DNA of 64,000 nucleotides from an uncultured Robinsoniella sp. (GTDB lineage: Bacteria; Bacillota; Clostridia; Lachnospirales; Lachnospiraceae). Location: contig UQGG01000035.1 of the NCBI GenBank assembly GCA_900540475.1, forward strand, positions 18,425 through 82,424. Reading direction: 5' to 3'. The notes under the pieces are model-generated. The model saw only the letters and a list, made by a program, of their open reading frames with translations. It was not told the DNA's origin and ran no database searches. The translations under genes were made by a program, and so were the position numbers. This document shows, one piece after another, positions 8,150 through 16,115 of this stretch (its first letter is position 1; every line of letters begins with the position of its first letter).

Positions 8150-9904
8150 TTACTGGGTCTCTGTCTCCGTTTCCAACTGGGATTCATCGATTGGTATTTC
8201 CAAATAAGGCAGAATATTCGCAAAAATATCTTTTATTACCGGAGCTGCAATGGTACCTCCGTAATATACGCCCTGTGGGTTATGAATCACGCAAAGTCCC
8301 AATATCTGAGGATCATTTGCCGGAGCAAAGCCTAAAAACGATGAAATATATTTATTTGCACTTCTGGGAAGGGTCTCTGAGGTAGCTGTTTTCCCTCCAA
8401 TATGATAACCTGCAATATAAGCGTTCTTGCCGGACCCGCTGTCAACCACCTGTTCCAGTACATAACGCATGGTGGCAGAGGTATCTTCAGACAGGATTCT
8501 GTCCCCTAGGGGATATTGCAGTTTCTTAATCAGCGCCCCGTCTTTATCCTTAACAGACACGCCAAAATGGGGAGTAACCCGTCTTCCGCCGTTGATAATC
8601 GAACTTGCTGTTGTGGCAAGCTGCATGGGCGTGATCTGAAATGACTGCCCAAAAGAAATCGTAGCCAGTTCTACCTGCCCCACATTTTCTTTTTTATGCA
8701 TGATGGTAGCCGCTTCACCGGGGAGATCAATCCCAGTTTTATTATTCAGTCCAAACTGATTGAAATATTTAAAATAATTGTCCACCCCCAGCCGGAGTCC
8801 CACTTCAATAAATACCGGATTACAGGAGTTCATGACACCCTGTACAAAAGTCTCTCCTCCATGGCCTGCTACTTTATGGCACCGGATTCTTCTGTCCTCC
8901 ACAATTTTATACCCCGGACAGGAAAACTGATCCGTTAAAGAAACTACGCCTTCTTCCAGACCTGCCGCTGCCGTGATAATCTTAAACGTAGATCCCGGCT
9001 CATAAGTATCGTTGATGCATCCATTTCTCCACATCTGGTTCAGCGCATCCTGCTTTTCTTTTTCTGTCATCTGGGAGGAATCCACATTTAAGGTAAACGG
9101 ACTGTTCAGATCGAATTCCGGAACGTTTACCATCGCCAGAATTTCGCCGTTACTGGGGCGCATAAGCAGGATGGATACACTGTCGGCACCTTTCTGTTCC
9201 ATAACCTTCTTCGCCGCCTGTTCAACATACTGCTGGATGTTGTTATCAAGGCTGATGTACAGATCATTTCCATTAATCGGCTCCAGTCTGCTTTCCCCTG
9301 CTTCCGGAAGTTCCACACCTCTGGCATCCGTCATGGTAAGAATTTTTCCCGGGCTTCCCTTTAAGATATCCTCATACTTTACTTCCAGCCCGATAATCCC
9401 CTGATTGTCGCTCCCGGTAAATCCAAGGACCTTAGACGCCAGGGAGCCAAACGGATAATAGCGTTTAAAGTCTTCATCTACTTTCACACCCGCAAGATTA
9501 TACTCCCGTATCTTATCGCCGACTTCTTTTTCCACATTTGTCTTCACACGCTCAATTGAGCTTCTCTTCTCCACCCTTTTGCGTACCTCAGCTTCGGACA
9601 GCCCCAGTTCCTTTACCAGCATGGCAATTACTTTATCCGGTTCTTTTATCTGGCTGTGGATAACAGATATGGTACAAACCGTTTTATTGGTCGCCAGAGC
9701 TGTTCCCGTGGCATCCAGAATCTCGCCCCTGGCTGCCTTGATATCTCTTTCTCTTTCGTGGAGTTCCTCCGCTTTCTGGGCATAATAATCCGATTTAAAA
9801 ATCATCAGATAAACAAGACGCCCCACCAGGGCAGCTAATACCAAAAAGCAAAGGGTGAATACTACAACAATCTTCTTCTTATGATAGGTTTTAATTTTGA
9901 GCAT
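8150..9904 (-). CDS. Class B penicillin-binding protein, SpoVD-like transpeptidase
   Basis: Membrane-anchored transpeptidase that crosslinks peptidoglycan. One N-terminal membrane helix (residues about 11-35), a PBP dimerisation domain starting RGEILDATG, and a transpeptidase domain with Ser305-x-x-Lys308 (GSTFK) and Ser360-Cys-Asn362 are visible. The third motif reads Lys505-Thr-Ala (GGKTATSE) rather than the usual KTG found in the neighbouring PBP. No PASTA domains; the C-terminus is acidic. Position next to mraY matches spoVD of other spore formers, so a spore-cortex or division role is likely. The ATG at 9904 immediately follows a hairpin and T-run, with only GGGG in the stem as a ribosome site. 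Confidence 0.9.
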   Translation of the reverse strand: MLKIKTYHKKKIVVVFTLCFLVLAALVGRLVYLMIFKSDYYAQKAEELHERERDIKAARGEILDATGTALATNKTVCTISVIHSQIKEPDKVIAMLVKELGLSEAEVRKRVEKRSSIERVKTNVEKEVGDKIREYNLAGVKVDEDFKRYYPFGSLASKVLGFTGSDNQGIIGLEVKYEDILKGSPGKILTMTDARGVELPEAGESRLEPINGNDLYISLDNNIQQYVEQAAKKVMEQKGADSVSILLMRPSNGEILAMVNVPEFDLNSPFTLNVDSSQMTEKEKQDALNQMWRNGCINDTYEPGSTFKIITAAAGLEEGVVSLTDQFSCPGYKIVEDRRIRCHKVAGHGGETFVQGVMNSCNPVFIEVGLRLGVDNYFKYFNQFGLNNKTGIDLPGEAATIMHKKENVGQVELATISFGQSFQITPMQLATTASSIINGGRRVTPHFGVSVKDKDGALIKKLQYPLGDRILSEDTSATMRYVLEQVVDSGSGKNAYIAGYHIGGKTATSETLPRSANKYISSFLGFAPANDPQILGLCVIHNPQGVYYGGTIAAPVIKDIFANILPYLEIPIDESQLETETETQ

Positions 9905-9908
9905 AAAA

Positions 9909-9956
9909 ATCCCCGTAGAAGTAATTAGTATAATCTATTATTACTTCTACGGGGAT
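9909..9956 (-). terminator. Terminator-like hairpin between the two PBP genes
   Basis: A near-perfect inverted repeat of about 16-17 bp (ATCCCCGTAGAAGTAAT at 9909-9925 against 9940-9956) has a 14-nt loop. On the minus strand it is followed directly by TTTTT and the ATG of the SpoVD-like gene. It has the form of an intrinsic terminator or attenuator, and its 3' arm holds the only purine-rich ribosome-site candidate for that gene. Confidence 0.75.
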
Positions 9957-9962
9957 ATGTCT

Positions 9963-12098
9963 TTATTGTTCAAGCTGCAGATCTTCGTTGGTCACGCCGT
10001 CGTCCCAGACATCTTCCTGGGGCTCACCCGTGTCTTCTAAAGGCTCTACATAGTTCTGATCCTGCGGCAATCCATTCTGTGCTGTCCCATCTGTATTCCC
10101 GTCTGTACCGTCTGAAGTACCATCCGCAGTTCCATCCGTAGTTCCATCTGTTGTGCCGTCTGCATTTTCTCCGGTCTTCATACCCAGGGTATTCCGTTCA
10201 TCATCCGTAATCTCTTCTGTAGGATAGATACCCAGATATGGCAGTATTTCCGATAAGATCTTTTTGGAAATCTCCATGGAATATCCACCGATTTCCTGAT
10301 CTTCTACGTTTGGTTCATCCACAACGGTGTAGATTACTACCTTAGGATCATCAATGGGTACCGCTCCGATAAAGGATACAATATAGCGGTCCTCTCCACG
10401 GGGAAGCGTCTCCGCCGTACCTGTCTTACCACCGATACGATAGCCGGAAATCTGAGCTTTCTGCCCGGTACCTTCTTTTACAACGGCTTCCAGATATTCC
10501 TTTAATAAGGAAGAGTTCTTAGAGGAAACCGGCTGGCTTAACAGCAGTGGATCGATATCTTTTGCCACTCCGCCTTTCGAATCCAGTACCTGTCTTACCA
10601 TGTGGGGGCGATAGTAGTTACCGCCGTTTACAACCGTTGAAAATGCTGCAAACTCCTGAATCATAGAAGCAGTAAATCCCTGCCCGAAGGAGTTGGTTGC
10701 CAGCTCAATGACATGCATATTGTTGCTGTTATATAATATACCTGCATTTTCATTAGGCAGGTCAATTCCGGTTTTCTTACCGAAATTAAACAATTCCTGA
10801 TATTTTACAAATGCGTCCACTCCCATTTTCTCAGCAATTTCCATCATCCCAACATTACAGGAATTCTTAACTACATCGCTCAGCGTTTCGTCCTGATGTC
10901 CGTTCCGGTTATCACAGTAAATGGGCGGCTCCGATCCATACTGCAGATAACCGTTACAATAATAATGGTCAGAGTCATCTGCAAATCCGCCTTCCAAAGC
11001 GGATGCCACTACAACAGGCTTATAGGTGGAACCCAGTTCAAATGCCCCTGAGATACAGAAATTGCTCCAAAGACCATTCAGAGCTGCTACATATTGTTCA
11101 TCCGTCATTGCCTCGATCTGTTTTTTCGTATACCATCCATCCAGGTTTTCCGGATCATTTAAATCGAACGCCTGATTGGTTGCCATAGCCAGGATTTCTC
11201 CCGTATTGGGATCCCCTACAATAACACCGGTATTTTTACTTCCATGACCTGCAAATTCTTCCCATGGACCACCTTTATACATATCGTCAAATTCTTTGAT
11301 ATATTTTTCCACTACCTGCTGGATGTTTACGTCAATCGTAGACACCAGGCTTTTCCCATTGGTTGGTTCCACCGTAGTCCGCTGAAGCTCGGAATCTTCA
11401 TTCAGATATCCGAATTCCCGGCCGTCTACTCCGTTTAGTACATCGTTATAATAGGATTCCAGCCCGACAATACCATCATTCAGATCATTGGAAAATCCAA
11501 GTACATTACTTGCAAGGCTGTTAAAAGGATACTTTCGTATGAAATCCTCCTCGAACCAAACACCCTGCACGTTTTCCAGCTCCTGCCGTTTTTCATCGGT
11601 CAGCTTGCGGTCTTCGGATAAATCCGTATAGTCCTCATACTTCTGCTTGTCTTCCATGGACACTTCTCTTTTAATGACCTGGTACTGGCTGTCCTTGGTT
11701 TCCTCAGAAGTGATTACTTTGCGTATTTCCGATTCATCCACGCCCATTGTCGCTGCCACCGCACTGATGGTGGGTTCTATAAAATCCTCATCGGCATTAA
11801 TTGCATAGCAATCCAGAACCACATTATAGACTTTCTCACTTCTTGCCATTATATTACCGTTGCGATCCAGGATTTCTCCCCGTCTGAATGGTATGGTGCG
11901 GCTGTCATACTGCTGTTGTGATAATACCTTTCTGGCGTACTTATCACCACTCTTTGCCGTAATATACGCTATCCGGACATTTAATCCCACAAGCGCTAAT
12001 AAAACGAATGCAAATATAGCCATAAGCTTTATTTGCATTTTTTTTGTAAATATTTTTTTTGTATTTCGTTTTCTGTCTCTATTTCTTTCTGATGCCAA
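9963..12098 (-). CDS. Class B penicillin-binding protein, FtsI/PBP2-like
   Basis: Septal transpeptidase partner of FtsW. One membrane helix (about residues 23-45), the dimerisation domain beginning FRRGEILDRNG, and all three catalytic motifs are visible: Ser357-Thr-Tyr-Lys360, Ser413-Cys-Asn415 and Lys558-Thr-Gly560. The C-terminal 80 residues are an Asp/Gly/Thr repeat tract (DGTTDGTTDGTADGT and onward) ending in acidic sequence, probably an extracellular spacer. The start is TTG at 12098 with AGGTG upstream overlapping the ftsL stop codon, which implies translational coupling. It belongs to the mraZ operon. Confidence 0.93.
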   Translation of the reverse strand: MASERNRDRKRNTKKIFTKKMQIKLMAIFAFVLLALVGLNVRIAYITAKSGDKYARKVLSQQQYDSRTIPFRRGEILDRNGNIMARSEKVYNVVLDCYAINADEDFIEPTISAVAATMGVDESEIRKVITSEETKDSQYQVIKREVSMEDKQKYEDYTDLSEDRKLTDEKRQELENVQGVWFEEDFIRKYPFNSLASNVLGFSNDLNDGIVGLESYYNDVLNGVDGREFGYLNEDSELQRTTVEPTNGKSLVSTIDVNIQQVVEKYIKEFDDMYKGGPWEEFAGHGSKNTGVIVGDPNTGEILAMATNQAFDLNDPENLDGWYTKKQIEAMTDEQYVAALNGLWSNFCISGAFELGSTYKPVVVASALEGGFADDSDHYYCNGYLQYGSEPPIYCDNRNGHQDETLSDVVKNSCNVGMMEIAEKMGVDAFVKYQELFNFGKKTGIDLPNENAGILYNSNNMHVIELATNSFGQGFTASMIQEFAAFSTVVNGGNYYRPHMVRQVLDSKGGVAKDIDPLLLSQPVSSKNSSLLKEYLEAVVKEGTGQKAQISGYRIGGKTGTAETLPRGEDRYIVSFIGAVPIDDPKVVIYTVVDEPNVEDQEIGGYSMEISKKILSEILPYLGIYPTEEITDDERNTLGMKTGENADGTTDGTTDGTADGTSDGTDGNTDGTAQNGLPQDQNYVEPLEDTGEPQEDVWDDGVTNEDLQLEQ

Positions 12099-12107
12099 TC
12101 ATATCAC

Positions 12108-12635
12108 CTACTTATTGGTTGGTACATCTTCGTATTGTCTTACATAGTCGCCATCCTGACTATTATAATTAATGATTTGTCCCTGCTCGGCATATACCAT
12201 GCCAAGTTCATTAATCGCAATATCTTTGATTTTTTCCAAATCAACAGATGCCATGGTTTCGTCGTATTTCGTATCATTTGCTAATTTCAAAGAACTGAGC
12301 TGGCTCTCCAGATTTGTAACATTTTTCCGATGGGCTGTATTTGCTGCCTGTAACTGTAAATAGTTCACACACACAAAAAGGGTTGCTACTGCTGCCGCCG
12401 TTAAGAATATAACATATGCAAAGTTCATTTGCAATGCTTTTTCCCGATTTTTTCTGGTTTTTTGACTTGTCGCCGGCCTTCTCTTTCGCTGTGGTTCCTG
12501 TCTTACAGGCCTGTTTTCTCTCCTACGTGGAACTGCCTGAAGCTCTCTTGCCGTATTGCCGTCAACGTATGCTCTTGTCTGCTGCTGATTTCTTCTCGCG
12601 TAACCGTGTTCCGGTCTTCTGGCTGATCTATCCAT
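12108..12635 (-). CDS. ftsL: FtsL-like division protein (septum formation initiator type)
   Basis: Small bitopic divisome protein that forms a coiled coil with DivIC/FtsB-like proteins. It has a long, very basic Arg/Gln-rich cytoplasmic tail (residues 1-68), one membrane helix (about 70-92), and an extracellular coiled coil (HRKNVTNLESQLSSLKLAND) followed by the typical IKDIAINELGMVYAEQGQ segment. Sequence conservation in this family is low, so the call rests on topology plus position between rsmH and the PBP genes. ATG at 12635 has AAGGAG upstream. Confidence 0.85.
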   Translation of the reverse strand: MDRSARRPEHGYARRNQQQTRAYVDGNTARELQAVPRRRENRPVRQEPQRKRRPATSQKTRKNREKALQMNFAYVIFLTAAAVATLFVCVNYLQLQAANTAHRKNVTNLESQLSSLKLANDTKYDETMASVDLEKIKDIAINELGMVYAEQGQIINYNSQDGDYVRQYEDVPTNK

Positions 12636-12758
12636 TTAGCTTCTCCTTACCCCGCTATCTCTGCGTATTTTACAGTAAAACGAATGTCCAACATCCGCCT
12701 CACTATTTGGTTATGAATACAGCCTGTACCTGATCTGTTCGTTTTTCCACAGATTTTG

Positions 12759-13697
12759 TTACATCCTGCGTTCAAATACACGTAGTTTCGAACTTTTTGA
12801 CCTCTTGTTCTCTTCCAGCTCCTGATCACCTGGCAGTATTGGTTTTCTGGTTATTACTTTTCCTTTGGATATTTTCCCACATACACAAATCGGAAACTCT
12901 CTCGGACAGGTACATGGATCCTCATTTTTTTTGAATATTGTCTTTACAATCCTGTCTTCCAAAGAATGAAAGGTGATAATACATATTCGCCCATCATCAT
13001 TCAGAAGTTCTATCATGTCATCCAGAGAATCCCGAAGTACTTCTAATTCTCTGTTTAATTCGATTCTTATGGCCTGGAATGTCTTTTTGGCCGGGTGTCC
13101 TCCTACTGCCCGGAATTTCATTGGAATAGCCGCTTTTATAACATTAATTAACTCCCCAGTTGTTTCTAATGCTTTTACATTTCTCGCACTTACAATATGC
13201 TTGGCTATATTCTTTGCAAATTTGTCTTCCCCGTAATCGCGAATGATCCGATATAATTCCATTTCGCTATACTCATTTACAATATCCTTAGCAGTCATGC
13301 TCTGACGCTGGTCCATTCTCATATCCAGTGGTGCGTCTTCTCTGTAAGTAAAGCCGCGGTCTACCGTATCCAATTGGTAGGAGGAAACACCTAGATCCAA
13401 AATTATCCCATCAACTGATGTAATCTGTATGTTTGCCAGTTCCTTTTTCATATCGCAGTAATTACTGCGGATAATCGTTACTTTATCTTTAAACTCCCCT
13501 AAGCGCTGCCTTGCCGCTTCTATTGCGTCTGCATCCTGATCGATTCCAATCAGTCTGCCTTTGTCAGACAGCCGTTTACTTATCTCTACAGCATGTCCTC
13601 CACCACCCAGAGTTCCATCAACATAAATGCCGTCAGGTTTTATGTTCAGAGCTTCTATCGTTTCCTCCAGAAGCACAGATTTGTGTTTGAATTCCAT
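12759..13697 (-). CDS. rsmH: 16S rRNA (cytosine-1402-N4)-methyltransferase RsmH
   Basis: SAM-dependent methylation of C1402 in the 16S rRNA decoding centre. The 312-residue length fits the family. The SAM-binding motif YVDGTLGGGGHAVEIS, the DLGVSSYQLD motif, and the C-terminal SLEDRIVK region and KPILPGDQELEENKRSKSSKLRVFER are characteristic. The ATG at 13697 follows GGGGAGG at five bases. Second gene of the mraZ operon; also called mraW. Confidence 0.97.
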   Translation of the reverse strand: MEFKHKSVLLEETIEALNIKPDGIYVDGTLGGGGHAVEISKRLSDKGRLIGIDQDADAIEAARQRLGEFKDKVTIIRSNYCDMKKELANIQITSVDGIILDLGVSSYQLDTVDRGFTYREDAPLDMRMDQRQSMTAKDIVNEYSEMELYRIIRDYGEDKFAKNIAKHIVSARNVKALETTGELINVIKAAIPMKFRAVGGHPAKKTFQAIRIELNRELEVLRDSLDDMIELLNDDGRICIITFHSLEDRIVKTIFKKNEDPCTCPREFPICVCGKISKGKVITRKPILPGDQELEENKRSKSSKLRVFERRM

Positions 13698-13712
13698 ATT
13701 GTCCTCCCCAGG

Positions 13713-14144
13713 CTATATGCTTAAACCTAAATCTGTCATTTGTTCTGCAATGTCATCCATATCGTCATAAGAATTATTCTCATTCCATTTTGACTTGCTC
13801 CAAATTTCAATTCTGTTTAACATTCCTGTCAGTACTACGTCCTTTTCCAGACCTGCAAATTCTCTTAACGTTCCCGGTAAAAGAATTCTCCCCTGCTTGT
13901 CCAGCTCGCATGGTGTCGCACCTGCTACAAAGAAACGTGCAAATTGTCTAGCGCTTTTGTTTGTAAGTGGTAAAGCCTTAAGTTTTTCTTCGAAAGCCTG
14001 CCATTCATTATTGGGAAAAACAAATAAGCATCCATCTAATCCCTTCGTAACAACAAATTCGTCACCCAGTTCATCTCTAAATCTGGAGGGGATAATCAGT
14101 CTGCCTTTGGTATCAACCGTATGATTGTATTCTCCCATAAACAT
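13713..14144 (-). CDS. mraZ: Transcriptional regulator MraZ
   Basis: SpoVT/AbrB-like DNA-binding protein that oligomerises as a ring and controls its own dcw operon. Two MraZ halves are visible, each with a DxKGR-type motif (DTKGRLIIPSRFR and DKQGRILLPGTLR). The start is set at ATG 14144 (MFMGEYNHTVD), six bases after AAGGTG, which gives the typical 143 residues; an in-frame GTG at 14153 overlaps that site. It is the first gene of the cluster, about 125 nt downstream of a promoter with a MraZ box array at the likely transcription start. Confidence 0.95.
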   Translation of the reverse strand: MFMGEYNHTVDTKGRLIIPSRFRDELGDEFVVTKGLDGCLFVFPNNEWQAFEEKLKALPLTNKSARQFARFFVAGATPCELDKQGRILLPGTLREFAGLEKDVVLTGMLNRIEIWSKSKWNENNSYDDMDDIAEQMTDLGLSI

Positions 14145-14218
14145 ATGACGCACCTTCTTTCGTGAAAATGCAAAAATTACAATCCTTCTTTTGCACTTTC
14201 AGTGAAATGTGGTTCTGG

Positions 14219-14270
14219 TTACCACTTCGTCCCCATTTGCTACCACCTTCCACCACTTTCTACCACTTGT
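14219..14270 (-). promoter_or_regulatory. MraZ box array (operator), five direct repeats
   Basis: Five units with exact 10-bp period lie side by side; on the plus strand their cores are ACCACTT, CCCCATT, ACCACCT, ACCACTT and ACCACTT (14221-14270). In the gene direction this is RRGTGG-type repeats, matching the known MraZ box with one repeat per helical turn. They sit at and just downstream of the predicted start of transcription. Confidence 0.88.
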
Positions 14271-14276
14271 ATGTTT

Positions 14277-14305
14277 ATAATAGCTTACTTTGTACAAAAA
14301 TACAA
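14277..14305 (-). promoter_or_regulatory. Promoter of the mraZ (dcw) operon
   Basis: On the minus strand TTGTAT (14300-14305) and TATTAT (14277-14282) are separated by 17 bp, immediately upstream of the MraZ boxes. Confidence 0.7.
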
Positions 14306-15018
14306 GGGCTAATTTAAATTTTTTTGCATAAGAATTTCTTAAGGAACACCCCATTTTTCGCCATTTTTCGCGGGTTTCACAAGATATTGTGTGTGTAAAG
14401 GAGTCAAATACCAGATAAATGGGCAGTGTGGTAAATATTACCATTATCAGATAAAAGTGTGGCACTGTATTACTTAATTAAAGGTTGCCCTGGGGAGGGA
14501 AGTGGAGGGATTATCCGATTTTGGCGTTCCCTCCTCCACTTGCCTCCCTAAAAATATCCTGCAATTCCCCCACTCACCACCACTGATTTGAAAAATCTTT
14601 GTTTTTTGATTTTATTCGGCATATATATACATATTATTGCATAAATATTATTTATTAAATTCCGGATATTCTGCCGGCAAATTAAATTATCATAAAATTT
14701 CATCCATTATTTCTAATTTATGACCAGATTATCACTCTCCCACTTTGCCTTATTTTTTATTCTTTTTACCCTTTTTTAGTTTTATTCTCCCACTTGTATT
14801 TAAATTTTGAAAAATTTTTCTTCTATATTGATACTCTGATCCCCACTTTAGCAGCCATCTATTTTTGCCCCCTCCACTTTGTCCCACCAAAATACTTCTT
14901 ATTGTACCAGAATACAATTTCAGTTTACCACCCGCTGCTATACACTGCTATTGGCATCTTATGCAAAGTTTTACTTCTGACATTTTTATCCTTTGCAGCA
15001 TATCAAATTGCAGCAGAG
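14306..15018. promoter_or_regulatory. AT-rich non-coding region with dispersed AAGTGG boxes
   Basis: No credible gene is seen in this gap of about 710 bp. It holds repeated copies of the MraZ-box core: AAGTGG on the plus strand at 14500-14505, and CCACTT on the plus strand (AAGTGG in the mraZ direction) at 14536, 14740, 14790, 14843 and 14874. The first two lie in an inverted repeat (GGGAGGGAAGTGGAGGGA at 14493-14510 against 14528-14548). These are isolated units rather than a 10-bp array, so binding is only suggested. Confidence 0.45.
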
Positions 15019-15058
15019 CAAAAAAAAGAACCCGCAGTCCCCACCAGACTACAAGTTC
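15019..15058 (-). terminator. Intrinsic terminator of the ychF-lgt-spo0E unit
   Basis: On the minus strand GAACTTGTAGTC pairs with GACTGCGGGTTC (12 bp including three G-U pairs, 7-nt loop), followed by eight T. It lies 15 bp after the Spo0E-like stop codon. Confidence 0.9.
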
Positions 15059-15073
15059 AAAAAAGAATCTATA

Positions 15074-15232
15074 TTATAATTGATTTCCCAATTTAATGTA
15101 TTGACTCATCAATTCATCCACAACAATACTTTGCTTATAGACTTCTTCGGTAAGTAAACCTCTTTCAACGATTTTATCTAAGTTTACTTTTTCTGCTTCG
15201 ATTTTTCTTCTTAATTCTTCCATATGACTCAT
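15074..15232 (-). CDS. Spo0E-like aspartyl-phosphate phosphatase (52 aa)
   Basis: A 52-residue helical-hairpin protein. The sequence MSHMEELRRKIEAEKVNL is followed by a turn and the helix VYKQSIVVDELMSQYIKL, which matches the Spo0E family pattern SxxVDxLIxxY in its second helix. Family members dephosphorylate Spo0A-P and delay sporulation; related proteins of this size are common in Clostridia. The motif's first Ser and central Asp are present. Its ATG lies one base after the lgt stop codon with GGGTG upstream, so it is probably coupled to lgt, and the terminator follows at once. A strictly regulatory function in sporulation is inference from family. Confidence 0.8.
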   Translation of the reverse strand: MSHMEELRRKIEAEKVNLDKIVERGLLTEEVYKQSIVVDELMSQYIKLGNQL

Positions 15233-15233
15233 A

Positions 15234-16106
15234 TCATTCACCCGTACCTTTCTCCATTTTGCCTGATTTTCTTTTGAACAAAATGATTATAATAGAAACA
15301 AATACCAACAGTATGGCTAATAACTGGGACACCGGCAGCCCGATTACTGGCAGGAGGAGCTGATCTGTACGCAGCCCTTCTATCCAGGCTCTGCCTAATC
15401 CATATCCTAAGAGATACAATAAAAATACCTCTCCATCGAATTTTTTTCGCTTAGTATACCAAATAAGTATGATCAATAATACCAGATTCCACATTCCTTC
15501 ATATAAAAAAGTAGGATGCACCTGTATATATGATACTCCATCTATCTTTTGTAAATGTTCCATCATCTGAGGGGTTACTTCCGACGATCGTACAGCGTCT
15601 AATGGAAGCCGCATGGCAAACAGATTATCTGTATATCCGCCAAACGCTTCTCTGTTAAAAAAATTGCCCCAGCGGCCTATAATCTGACCCAAGACCAGTC
15701 CGATGCAGGCGGTGTCTACCAATTTCCAAAACTGTAATTTTTTATACCTGGCAAATACGTATACGGTAATTACCGCTGCTATCACGCCTCCATAAATTGC
15801 CAGCCCGCCTTCACGGGTGTTAAAAATCTTCCACAGGTCATCTTTGTAATTATCCCACGAAAATATAACAAAATACAGTCTTGCACCAATCAGGGCGAAA
15901 AATATTGCAATCAACGCCAGGTCAAAATAATCATCGGGATTTTGTTTCGTAACTTTCGCCACACGCATAGCTGCTAAAATCCCACACACCATGGCAATTG
16001 CAATTGTTATCCCATAATATGCAATTGGAAATCCAAATACACTTATACTTTTACCCACATTCTCCAGTTCTATTCCCAGATTCGGGAAGGCTATTGAAGT
16101 ATTCAT
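15234..16106 (-). CDS. lgt: Prolipoprotein diacylglyceryl transferase Lgt
   Basis: Membrane enzyme that attaches diacylglycerol to the lipobox cysteine of prelipoproteins. At 290 residues with about seven hydrophobic segments it fits the family. The Lgt signature GRWGNFFNREAFGG and the motif HPTFLYEGMWN are present, with the YYGI motif in the N-terminal part. It lies 9 bp downstream of ychF and directly upstream of the Spo0E-like gene. Confidence 0.96.
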   Translation of the reverse strand: MNTSIAFPNLGIELENVGKSISVFGFPIAYYGITIAIAMVCGILAAMRVAKVTKQNPDDYFDLALIAIFFALIGARLYFVIFSWDNYKDDLWKIFNTREGGLAIYGGVIAAVITVYVFARYKKLQFWKLVDTACIGLVLGQIIGRWGNFFNREAFGGYTDNLFAMRLPLDAVRSSEVTPQMMEHLQKIDGVSYIQVHPTFLYEGMWNLVLLIILIWYTKRKKFDGEVFLLYLLGYGLGRAWIEGLRTDQLLLPVIGLPVSQLLAILLVFVSIIIILFKRKSGKMEKGTGE

Positions 16107-16115
16107 GACTTGCTC

